From positions 1 to 7,830 of the forward strand of contig JAIRZH010000090.1 in NCBI GenBank assembly GCA_031267335.1: 7,830 nt of DNA. Reading direction: 5' to 3'. The notes beneath the pieces are model-generated. The model saw only the letters and a list, made by a program, of their open reading frames with translations. It made no database searches and was not told the origin of the DNA. Below are positions 1 through 4,969 of the stretch, in pieces (within the stretch, counting starts at the first letter, position 1; every line of letters begins with the position of its first letter). The position numbers were made by a program, and so were the translations under genes. This stretch comes from Oscillospiraceae bacterium. Its GTDB lineage: Bacteria; Bacillota; Clostridia; Oscillospirales; Acutalibacteraceae.

Positions 1-15
1 GATGCTCTTTTTTGG

Positions 16-174
16 AGCTTGTCTAATATTTCTAAGCAGCGTAGATTTTATGATAAAATTTTTAAAATTCAAAGCGTGAGAAAGGCAAATACTGACGTAT
101 TTAACTGACGAACAATACAAAATTTTAAAAATTTTATCGTTAAATCTGTATTGCTTAGAAATATTAGACAAGCT
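16..174 (+). repeat. MITE-like inverted-repeat element, copy 1 of 3
   Basis: The two ends are perfect inverted repeats of 24 bp (15-38 against 152-175), with a core that includes CTTGTCTAATATTTCTAAGC. Complementarity continues inward imperfectly to about position 69 and its partner near 121. The centre is not palindromic and carries AATACTGACGTATTTAACTG. Close copies lie at 833-990 (same orientation) and 2636-2794 (opposite orientation), and all three are 158-159 bp. There is no coding capacity, so it is best read as a non-autonomous mobile element (MITE). No convincing target duplication is visible at this copy. The family assignment of the mobilising transposase is unknown. Confidence 0.8.
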
Positions 175-277
175 CTTGCTAAAAGATAAGCTATGAGGAA
201 TAAAAATTAAAAATTATCAAATACTAAATAAAATAAACCTGAAAATTAAAAAATTCTATAATCTAGGAGTCATATAA

Positions 278-766
278 ATGTCAAAAGAAAATGTTAAAAA
301 GTTTTATGAAGCACTTGCAAAAGAAGAAAAATTACGAAAGAAATTGAAAGATTTAAATTTAAACATTTCTGGCGGTGTTTCTTTTAGTGAAAAAGAACAA
401 TTATTTCAAGATGAATTAATACCGTTTGCGAAAAATGCAGGCTATGAGTTTACTCTTGATGAATTAAAAAATGTAGAAAAAGAAATGTCAAATTTTTCAT
501 CAAAACGGCTTAATGACTCTGATTTACAAATAGCCGGAGGCTTTGTTGGCGCTTGTATCGCTATCGGAAGAGGCTTTGACATTGAAAAAAAATTAGCGGG
601 CGAATATTTAAGCCCAGGGAAACCATACGTTCGTAATAGCGATCAATCTGAAAGCCAAATGGCTATCGGAGCGATACTTCTTTGTCTAGCTGTTGGTTTT
701 GGGATAGGATCAACTAAAGACAAAAAAGGAAATACTCCAACAGCATGTTTTGTATTAGGTGTATAA
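278..766 (+). CDS. Nif11-type leader peptide, putative RiPP (peptide natural product) precursor
   Basis: A 162-residue protein. The N-terminus (MSKENVKKFYEALAKEEKLR) and the segment AKNAGYEFTLDEL at about 51-63 are hallmarks of the Nif11-like leader domain, known from precursors of ribosomally made, modified peptides. The leader ends with a double-glycine site, LQIAGG at residues 83-88, where a C39-type peptidase/transporter would be expected to cut. This leaves a 74-residue putative core (89-162). The core has three cysteines (93, 136, 157), small-residue and glycine-rich hydrophobic stretches at 89-97 and about 128-144, and a hydrophobic end (ACFVLGV). That is longer and poorer in Cys/Ser/Thr than typical lanthipeptide cores. 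AGGAG at 265-269 lies 8 nt before ATG and fixes the start; the stop is TAA. No modification enzyme, protease or exporter is in the window, so it is either an orphan precursor acting with enzymes encoded elsewhere or a relic. The gene lies between two same-orientation MITE copies. Confidence 0.8.
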   Translation: MSKENVKKFYEALAKEEKLRKKLKDLNLNISGGVSFSEKEQLFQDELIPFAKNAGYEFTLDELKNVEKEMSNFSSKRLNDSDLQIAGGFVGACIAIGRGFDIEKKLAGEYLSPGKPYVRNSDQSESQMAIGAILLCLAVGFGIGSTKDKKGNTPTACFVLGV

Positions 767-832
767 AATTAATTTTTAATTATATTTATTTTACCTTTAA
801 TAAAATTCTTCGAAAAATTTTTTAATTCTAAG

Positions 833-990
833 AGCCTGTCTAATATTTATAAGCAATACAGATTTAACGATAAAATTTTTAAAATTCAAAGCGTGAGGAA
901 GGCGAATACTGACGTATTTAACTGACAAGCAATACAGAATTTTTAAAAATTCTAGTTAAATATGTGCTGTTTTAGAGATGTTGGACAGGT
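833..990 (+). repeat. MITE-like inverted-repeat element, copy 2 of 3
   Basis: It shares with copy 1 the CCTGTCTAATAT-type left end, the block GATAAAATTTTTAAAATTC, and the central AATACTGACGTATTTAACTG. The right end (TTGGACAGGT) is more diverged than in copies 1 and 3, so this copy may be older. It is directly flanked by TTCTAAG on both sides (826-832 and 990-996, sharing one base with the element), a possible target duplication. On the right it abuts the second element type at 992-1093, which begins with the same AGCCTGTC bases. It may act as a terminator-like structure between the convergent genes on either side, though no clear T-run follows. Confidence 0.75.
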
Positions 991-991
991 T

Positions 992-1093
992 CTAAGAGCC
1001 TGTCCCTAAAAAATTCAACAATAAAATCCAATGATTTTTTTCGCCAGGAAATTAATGAATTTCATTGCTGAGTTTTTAGGAACGGACTCTTAG
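992..1093. repeat. Short fold-back element (second MITE type)
   Basis: Ends 992-1012 and 1073-1093 are inverted repeats matching at 18 of 21 positions (CTAAGAGCCTGTCCCTAAAA against the complement of TTTTTAGGAACGGACTCTTA). With one gap the pairing extends about 9 bp further inward. The element is about 100 bp and has no coding content of its own. Ends of the GAGCCTGTCCC kind followed by A-rich sequence resemble IS5-family termini as I recall them, and an IS5-type transposase fragment lies at 3162-3331, but the link is inference. The flanks are CTAAG and CTTAG. The element provides the last five codons and stop of the DUF4153 gene. Confidence 0.65.
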
Positions 1094-2413
1094 TTTTGAA
1101 TTAAGTTTATCATCTGGAAACCCAAAAATTTCTTCAGTTGATAGATAAATTAAATCTAAATTTAAAAATTTAGGTTTAAAATTCGAGTTTTTAAAATCAT
1201 TAACTATATATCTAAAACAACTAATTATTCTTTCCTTGTCTTTTGAATTAATTTCATTTTTTTTAATTATTTTATTATTTTCAAGCATTCCATTATTTTT
1301 TAAAATTTTTTCTAAACAATAAGTTTGCTGCAGAACCGGCAAATCTAAGATATTCAAACACGGTAAAACAGTTAAAGTAAAAATTGTGCTTGCCAGAACT
1401 ATCAAAGAATTTTTTAAGCATTTTTCTTGTCTTGCTATATGATAAATTGCAAAAAATAGTGCAAAAATATTTAATACTATCGAAGCATATCTAGCAGTCG
1501 TGAGCCCGTAGTTCGAAACACGTATATATATTGCAAAAAATTGCATTGCAATCAATGGAATTATTACATATCCACCAAATTTTAAAAAAATTTTTATTAC
1601 CGATAAATTTGTTTTGAACTGCGTTAAAGTGGCAACGAAAAATACAAATCCCAGCGATGCAAGCGAAACAAATATGTTTATTAGATTGGAAGGAAATGTA
1701 AAAATAAATAAAATTTTAATTAAATATACATATAAAATAACCAATAAAATAAAATAAATCGGAAACATTACTTTTAAAATTATAGTTTTAAATATTCCTG
1801 GCAATTTGATTTTTTCATTTATTTTAGGAATATTAGCAAGAAATAAATTAATAAATAAAACAATTACGATAAATTCTACGATTATTGTGTATATTTTATA
1901 CGAACTATCAAAATTATATATTAATGACGTAAAAGCAAAAAAACAAATTGAGATACCTGCAAAAATAATTGCGCAAACAAATAAATTGAAAAGAGTGTTT
2001 TTAAAAATGTATGAAAAAAATTCTGAAAAATTTTCGTTTATTAAAAAATATAAAGTCATTATTATTAGTGAAAAAGCAATTCCGAAAATCGCGAGTGATA
2101 CATATCGATTTTCATGGGAAAAATAAAGCGAAACAAATGGTAAAAAACTAATAATAACTAGGATAAAATTATATATTATCTTATTAATTTTAAAATTATA
2201 TTTTTCATTTAAAATTTCGCTAAATGTGCAAAAAACTATCCCGAACATAAGACTTCCAAGCATTTCTAAAATAATTTTAGTTTTATTATTTTCAAATGTG
2301 TATGGTTCAAAACGCAAATACGCAATTATAAAAAACGAGATTATAGAAAAAATAAATGGAAAATAAAATCTTTTAATTGAATTTTTAATTCTAAAAATTG
2401 ATTTTTTAAACAT
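1076..2413 (-). CDS. DUF4153-type multi-pass membrane protein, C-terminus probably truncated
   Basis: A 445-residue integral membrane protein with roughly ten hydrophobic segments between residues 18 and about 355 and a short basic N-terminus (MFKKSIFRIK). The family is recognised by the stretch around 290-325, with YIRVSNYGLTTARY at 296-309. A second diagnostic part is the soluble segment after the last membrane span, where LQQTYCLEKILKNNGML (361-377) matches the usual 'Q..LE.IL..NG.L' pattern. The function of DUF4153 proteins is not established. The start ATG is preceded by TAGGA with about 8 nt spacing; the stop is TAA. Relatives are usually longer after this soluble segment. Here the reading frame runs into the fold-back element at 992-1093, which encodes the final LRVRS and the stop, so an insertion has probably replaced the original C-terminus. 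Whether the product still works is unknown. It stands alone, convergent with the Nif11 gene. Confidence 0.75.
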   Translation of the reverse strand: MFKKSIFRIKNSIKRFYFPFIFSIISFFIIAYLRFEPYTFENNKTKIILEMLGSLMFGIVFCTFSEILNEKYNFKINKIIYNFILVIISFLPFVSLYFSHENRYVSLAIFGIAFSLIIMTLYFLINENFSEFFSYIFKNTLFNLFVCAIIFAGISICFFAFTSLIYNFDSSYKIYTIIVEFIVIVLFINLFLANIPKINEKIKLPGIFKTIILKVMFPIYFILLVILYVYLIKILFIFTFPSNLINIFVSLASLGFVFFVATLTQFKTNLSVIKIFLKFGGYVIIPLIAMQFFAIYIRVSNYGLTTARYASIVLNIFALFFAIYHIARQEKCLKNSLIVLASTIFTLTVLPCLNILDLPVLQQTYCLEKILKNNGMLENNKIIKKNEINSKDKERIISCFRYIVNDFKNSNFKPKFLNLDLIYLSTEEIFGFPDDKLNSKLRVRS

Positions 2414-2635
2414 ACAAATTCCTAATCAAAAAAATTAATAAAAATAATTACGGACGGTAGCAAAAACGGGCTAAAAAATTATTGTTTTACGTTCTCTGAA
2501 CTTATCATAGAGCACGACTTTAAATATTAATGTCTGGATATTCACAATTCCCATTTTATATCTTATATTTTAAACAAGATTTTTTAAATGCCAACACCCA
2601 TGCCTTTTTAATAATGAAACTATTCTGTTTCTTAA
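2414..2635. other. Non-coding spacer upstream of the DUF4153 gene
   Basis: About 220 bases of AT-rich sequence with no credible reading frame on either strand. It must contain the promoter of the minus-strand DUF4153 gene. AT-rich TATAAA-like stretches occur near 2555-2575 on the minus strand, but I see no convincing -35/-10 pair. It ends at the third MITE copy. Confidence 0.5.
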
Positions 2636-2794
2636 AGCCTGTCTAATATCTCCAAAGCAGCACATATTTAACTAAAATTTTTAAAATTCTGTATTGCTCA
2701 TCAGTTAAATACGTCAGTATTTGCCTTCCTTACGCTTTGAATTTTAAAAATTTTACCGTTAAATCTGGTATTGCTTAGAAATATTAGACAGGCT
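2636..2794 (-). repeat. MITE-like inverted-repeat element, copy 3 of 3
   Basis: The reverse complement aligns end to end with copies 1 and 2, including the central AATACTGACGTATTTAACTG and the AATTCAAAGCG block. It therefore lies in the opposite orientation. The outermost 22 bp (2628-2649 and 2781-2802) are perfect inverted repeats containing CTTAAAGCCTGTCTAATAT. TTAA occurs on both sides (2632-2635 and 2795-2798), either as a target duplication or as part of the palindromic ends; the sequence alone cannot decide. Copies 2 and 3 bracket the DUF4153 gene as inverted repeats. Confidence 0.8.
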
Positions 2795-2968
2795 TTAAGA
2801 AATGATTAGGACGTTAGTGGAAGTTAAGTTTGTTTCGAAAAGGTGAGTAGTAACTGAAAATGTTTAAAATTATTAAAAATTTGCATCTTTAACTTACCAA
2901 AGACAGGATCTAATTATTCTGAGTCAAATAAAATATTATTTGTATTTATTAATTTTATTTAAGACAGT
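2795..2968. other. Non-coding spacer before the tRNA-like gene
   Basis: AT-rich sequence without a supportable reading frame. Apart from the TTAA and palindromic end shared with MITE copy 3, I see no repeat, hairpin or conserved site until the TATAAT box at 2969. Confidence 0.45.
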
Positions 2969-2974
2969 TATAAT
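2969..2974 (+). promoter_or_regulatory. -10 box of the tRNA promoter
   Basis: A perfect TATAAT ends 19 bases before the first tRNA base. This distance would give a short 5' leader, as is usual for tRNA genes. The -35 region at the expected spacing is only T/A-rich (around 2945-2951) and does not match TTGACA well. The box suggests that the tRNA-like gene was, or still is, transcribed on its own. Confidence 0.45.
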
Positions 2975-2993
2975 TTCTGAATAATTAAAGTTT

Positions 2994-3068
2994 GGCTCGT
3001 CGGCCAAGCGGTTAAGACATTGGCCTCTAACATTAATAATGCGGGTTTGATCCTTGTACGAGTCACCA
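2994..3068 (+). tRNA. Degenerate tRNA of tRNA-Glu type with CUA (amber) anticodon
   Basis: Seventy-five bases fold as a tRNA. The acceptor stem GGCTCGT/ACGAGTC has 7 pairs (one G-T) and is followed by an encoded ACCA end. The D-arm carries the AAGCGGTTAAGAC sequence seen in Firmicutes tRNA-Glu. The T-stem GCGGG/CTTGT pairs fully but with three G-T wobbles. The seven-base anticodon loop CTCTAAC keeps T33 and a purine at 37, placing CTA at 34-36 (3027-3029), which would read UAG. Several features argue for decay: C instead of the near-invariant T8, T instead of C56 in the T-loop, a C11-A24 mismatch in the D-stem, and an anticodon stem with two G-T pairs plus a C31-A39 mismatch. By contrast the acceptor pair 4-69 is T-A where the usual gene has C-G, a compensated change suggesting past selection. 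It is either a tRNA-Glu pseudogene or an atypical amber suppressor. Confidence 0.7.
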
Positions 3069-3161
3069 AACGTTATTTGGGAAAACATCTAAATTTATTT
3101 AAAGTAATTTATTTAAACCATTTTCGTCTGAAAACGGGGGAATTAAACCTGGCACATGGAA

Positions 3162-3331
3162 ATTAAACCAAGAATGGCAAACCTTAACAACCCATCTTCG
3201 TAGCTTAAAATCAAAATTTTTCTCTATTTCTTTTTTCTCTTCTCCGTGAGTCCGTATATGAGGAATGTAATTTCTTTTTTTATGATGTTTTCGTATTTTT
3301 CTCTGATAAATGTTGCATCTAGATAGTGTAG
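3162..3331 (-). pseudogene. IS5-type transposase C-terminal fragment, frameshifted and catalytically dead
   Basis: One minus-strand frame encodes RNYIPHIRTHGEEKKEIEK (3219-3275) and then LRRWVVKVCHSWFN, ending at 3162. This matches the C-terminal signature of IS5-family DDE transposases (normally ...IRTRGEEKK...RRWVVERTHSWLNRFR...). The upstream continuation LDATFIREKYENIIKK is in another frame (from 3322). One extra A in the A7 run at 3275-3281 would join the two frames, so a single-base deletion has split the gene. The position of the catalytic glutamate (WVVE) is lysine here (WVVK). Homology stops after HSWFN, where RFR should follow. An in-frame TGA stands upstream at 3332-3334, and no N-terminal part is recognisable. 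The fragment cannot encode an active enzyme. A 78-codon frame from a TTG at 3335 to 3099 spans part of it but is not a real gene. Confidence 0.7.
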
Positions 3332-3415
3332 TCAATAAATATTAGCCCAAATAGCGATGCATCGTATATGAATCGTAGCAAGGAAAGAAGCTGTGTTTTT
3401 AGTGCATGACTAATT

Positions 3416-4492
3416 TTAAGTTTTTGAAAAACAAGTTTCAATAAATTTTATAATTCCACTCGCCATTTTCTGCGTGTCGTTATGCTCTGTATCCGATTTG
3501 ATAACTACTCTACAATGATTTTCTCTAAGAAGATTAACTAATTCTTCAGAACTTTCAAGACTTAAAAAATCATTTTCGTCTCCGCTAACAGCATATATTT
3601 TTATCTTACTTTTAGATTCTTTTATAAGTTGACTCAATTTTTCTGTTGCATTAAAATTTAACCTCGAAATTTTCGGAACAATCTTGGCGAAAAAAGATGC
3701 TCCGTATTCGAGTATTGGAAGTTTTTCTAAAATTTTACGACATGCATTTTTCATATCATCCATTGGTGAAAATAAAATTATTGCAAACGGTGTTTGTTTG
3801 GTAATTTCAAAGAGGTAATAAGCAATATATATAGCCATACACCCGCCAAGCGAATGCCCACTTATTATTATATCATTTGGTTTTATTTTATAAACTTCTA
3901 AAATATGATGAAAAGAACCTTTAATTGCTTCAATAAATTTTTCTTGATTAATCCTCAACATAGCGAAATTGATATTTTCGCTATTTCCGAAATTAAGATA
4001 TTCCAAGCAAAAAATTTCCGCTCCTTGATTATTGATTTCTTTCATCCAGTCACTTAAAAGATAATTAGTTACAGATCCTCCATTCCCCCCGAAAAAAATA
4101 AAATTTTTGCCAGATAATTTTTTTCCCTTACTTCCTTTCATATGTATAATTTTGTTTCCGTTTACATCAATAACTTCAGCACCTTCTATGAGCCTAACTT
4201 CTTTATTCAAAAAAGCACCCGGCAAGATACTGATAGTCGATATTGTTCTAATGGCACAAAACGTAACTGCTGTAATTGACCCCGCAAAAATAATTGATAA
4301 AATATATTTATATTTATTTGTTTGATTTGATTGCAAATTTTTCGGTAATTTTTTGGTTTCTTTGTTAATATAATTATTTGGTAGCATCGAACTAGAACTG
4401 TTATTAAACGTAGGAATTTGACTTACGGCAATCACTGATCTTATCATTATTGTACTAATTAATATTAAACAACCCATTTTTTTAAAATTCAT
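3416..4492 (-). CDS. Alpha/beta hydrolase, membrane-anchored or secreted
   Basis: A serine hydrolase of 358 residues if begun at the ATG; residue numbers here count from the TTG three bases upstream, which adds one. The nucleophile elbow is GHSLGG with Ser215. A likely oxyanion segment is FFGGNGGS (134-141). Asp306 in SGDEND and His338 in SDTEHND complete a plausible triad in the usual order. Two hydrophobic stretches precede the domain: 8-24 after a lysine pair, signal-peptide or anchor-like, and about 64-92. They are separated by an N/S/K-rich linker (30-62). The enzyme thus probably sits at or outside the cytoplasmic membrane. The fold suggests an esterase, lipase or peptidase, but the substrate cannot be read from sequence. 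GGAGG at 4503-4507 lies 10 nt from the ATG and 7 nt from the TTG. I prefer the ATG, though the TTG is possible. The stop is TAA. The gene is monocistronic, well separated from ppdK. Confidence 0.8.
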   Translation of the reverse strand: MNFKKMGCLILISTIMIRSVIAVSQIPTFNNSSSSMLPNNYINKETKKLPKNLQSNQTNKYKYILSIIFAGSITAVTFCAIRTISTISILPGAFLNKEVRLIEGAEVIDVNGNKIIHMKGSKGKKLSGKNFIFFGGNGGSVTNYLLSDWMKEINNQGAEIFCLEYLNFGNSENINFAMLRINQEKFIEAIKGSFHHILEVYKIKPNDIIISGHSLGGCMAIYIAYYLFEITKQTPFAIILFSPMDDMKNACRKILEKLPILEYGASFFAKIVPKISRLNFNATEKLSQLIKESKSKIKIYAVSGDENDFLSLESSEELVNLLRENHCRVVIKSDTEHNDTQKMASGIIKFIETCFSKT

Positions 4493-4502
4493 CAAAAATA
4501 AA

Positions 4503-4507
4503 CCTCC
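4503..4507 (-). promoter_or_regulatory. Shine-Dalgarno site of the hydrolase gene
   Basis: The minus strand reads GGAGG, the strongest Shine-Dalgarno match in the window. Its spacing is 10 nt to ATG (4490-4492) and 7 nt to the in-frame TTG (4493-4495), so it supports the start region but leaves the two adjacent start codons unresolved. Confidence 0.65.
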
Positions 4508-4561
4508 ATAAAATTGTTTAAAAATTTGTATGACGATTTTCGAACCGAAATAACTAAACCC

Positions 4562-4575
4562 GAACTTACAAGTTC
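4562..4575. promoter_or_regulatory. Perfect 14-bp dyad upstream of the hydrolase gene, possible operator
   Basis: GAACTTACAAGTTC is two 6-bp arms around AC, about 70 bp upstream of the hydrolase start. On the minus strand it overlaps TTGAAC, a modest -35-like hexamer. A homodimeric repressor could bind here, but no regulator is recognisable and no clear -10 box follows, so the role is conjecture. Confidence 0.25.
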
Positions 4576-4765
4576 AATTAATTTTTAACATATTAATGTA
4601 AAAAACACAAATAATTTATTTTATAATCCACATAAACTTCAAGGAATATTGTATAATAATTAAAAAACGCTATATTCACCTCAAAGTGACAAATCAAGAA
4701 TAAGAAAAATATTTTCGCTAGCATATTTTCTTGTTTGATAAATGATTCTAATTTGATTCAATTGT

Positions 4766-4812
4766 TAAATTCTTGTAATATTACGTAAAATTTCCGTGGT
4801 AAACTAAATCAT
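4766..4812 (+). repeat. Left arm of inverted repeat flanking ppdK
   Basis: The first 18 bases (TAAATTCTTGTAATATTA) recur exactly on the opposite strand at 7595-7612. The similarity continues with AAATT, CC, TAAAC and a final CAT, giving about 37 matches over 44 aligned bases with one 3-base gap. The pair brackets the dikinase gene and its promoter. The origin (ends of an old element, or duplicated regulatory sequence) is not known. Confidence 0.5.
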
Positions 4813-4928
4813 TTCGAAAATTTTTCTTATTTAAACTAAAAATTACTCAAAGTTTGGTTATTTTCACTGGTTTGGCCAAAAATAAACGTAAAATATCAAA
4901 AATTTTAAAAAGTTATGTTTCAATTTAC

Positions 4929-4969
4929 CAAAATTCAAATTATTTTTATCACAAACAATTTGAATTTTG
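4929..4969 (-). terminator. 13-bp perfect stem over the ppdK stop codon, weak terminator candidate
   Basis: CAAAATTCAAATT (4929-4941) and AATTTGAATTTTG (4957-4969) are exact inverted repeats around a 15-base loop that includes the TGA stop. The upstream arm lies in the final ppdK codons. The stem is almost wholly A/T and the minus strand continues GGTAAATTG rather than with a T-run, so this is not a standard intrinsic terminator. It could protect the mRNA 3' end. Confidence 0.25.

Larger units (their letters stand above)
4508..4948. other. Non-coding spacer between ppdK and the hydrolase gene
   Basis: About 440 AT-rich bases with no supportable gene. It holds the 14-bp dyad near the hydrolase gene, an imperfect hairpin at 4693-4739 (ATATTTTC-type arms around CGCTAGC, with bulges), one arm of the inverted repeat shared with the ppdK upstream region (4766-4812), a TTTGGCCAAA palindrome at 4871-4880, and the distal arm of the hairpin over the ppdK stop. 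No arm is followed by a good T-run on the minus strand, so no intrinsic terminator can be called with confidence. Confidence 0.5.

Noticed and set aside
257..262. TATAAT upstream of the Nif11 gene
   Set aside because: It ends two bases before the Shine-Dalgarno site, so transcription from it would remove the ribosome site. It is probably a chance match in AT-rich DNA.
368..379. SGG at residues 31-33 of the Nif11 protein as the leader cleavage site
   Set aside because: It falls inside the conserved Nif11 domain, before AKNAGYEFTLDEL. The GG at 87-88 is in the expected position at the leader end.
1806..2126. A 106-codon open frame on the plus strand
   Set aside because: It lies wholly inside the DUF4153 gene on the opposite strand, has low-complexity K/I/N-rich content and no family resemblance.
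16..2794. CRISPR array from the recurring repeats
   Set aside because: There are only three copies of about 159 bp, in mixed orientation and irregularly spaced, with genes between them and no cas genes.
2632..2798. TTAA as a definite target duplication of element copy 3
   Set aside because: TTAA is itself palindromic and adjoins palindromic ends. The other two copies do not show it, so it cannot be distinguished from the inverted repeat.
3355..3364. CGATGCATCG perfect palindrome
   Set aside because: It is only 10 bp and isolated, with no flanking promoter or repeat. Such short palindromes are expected by chance.
4107..4325. A 72-codon plus-strand frame
   Set aside because: It is antisense to the hydrolase coding region and has no supporting features of its own.
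4562..4575. SOS (LexA) box reading of the GAACTTACAAGTTC dyad
   Set aside because: The Firmicutes LexA site has GAAC and GTTC separated by four bases; here six separate them, and the downstream gene is not an SOS gene.
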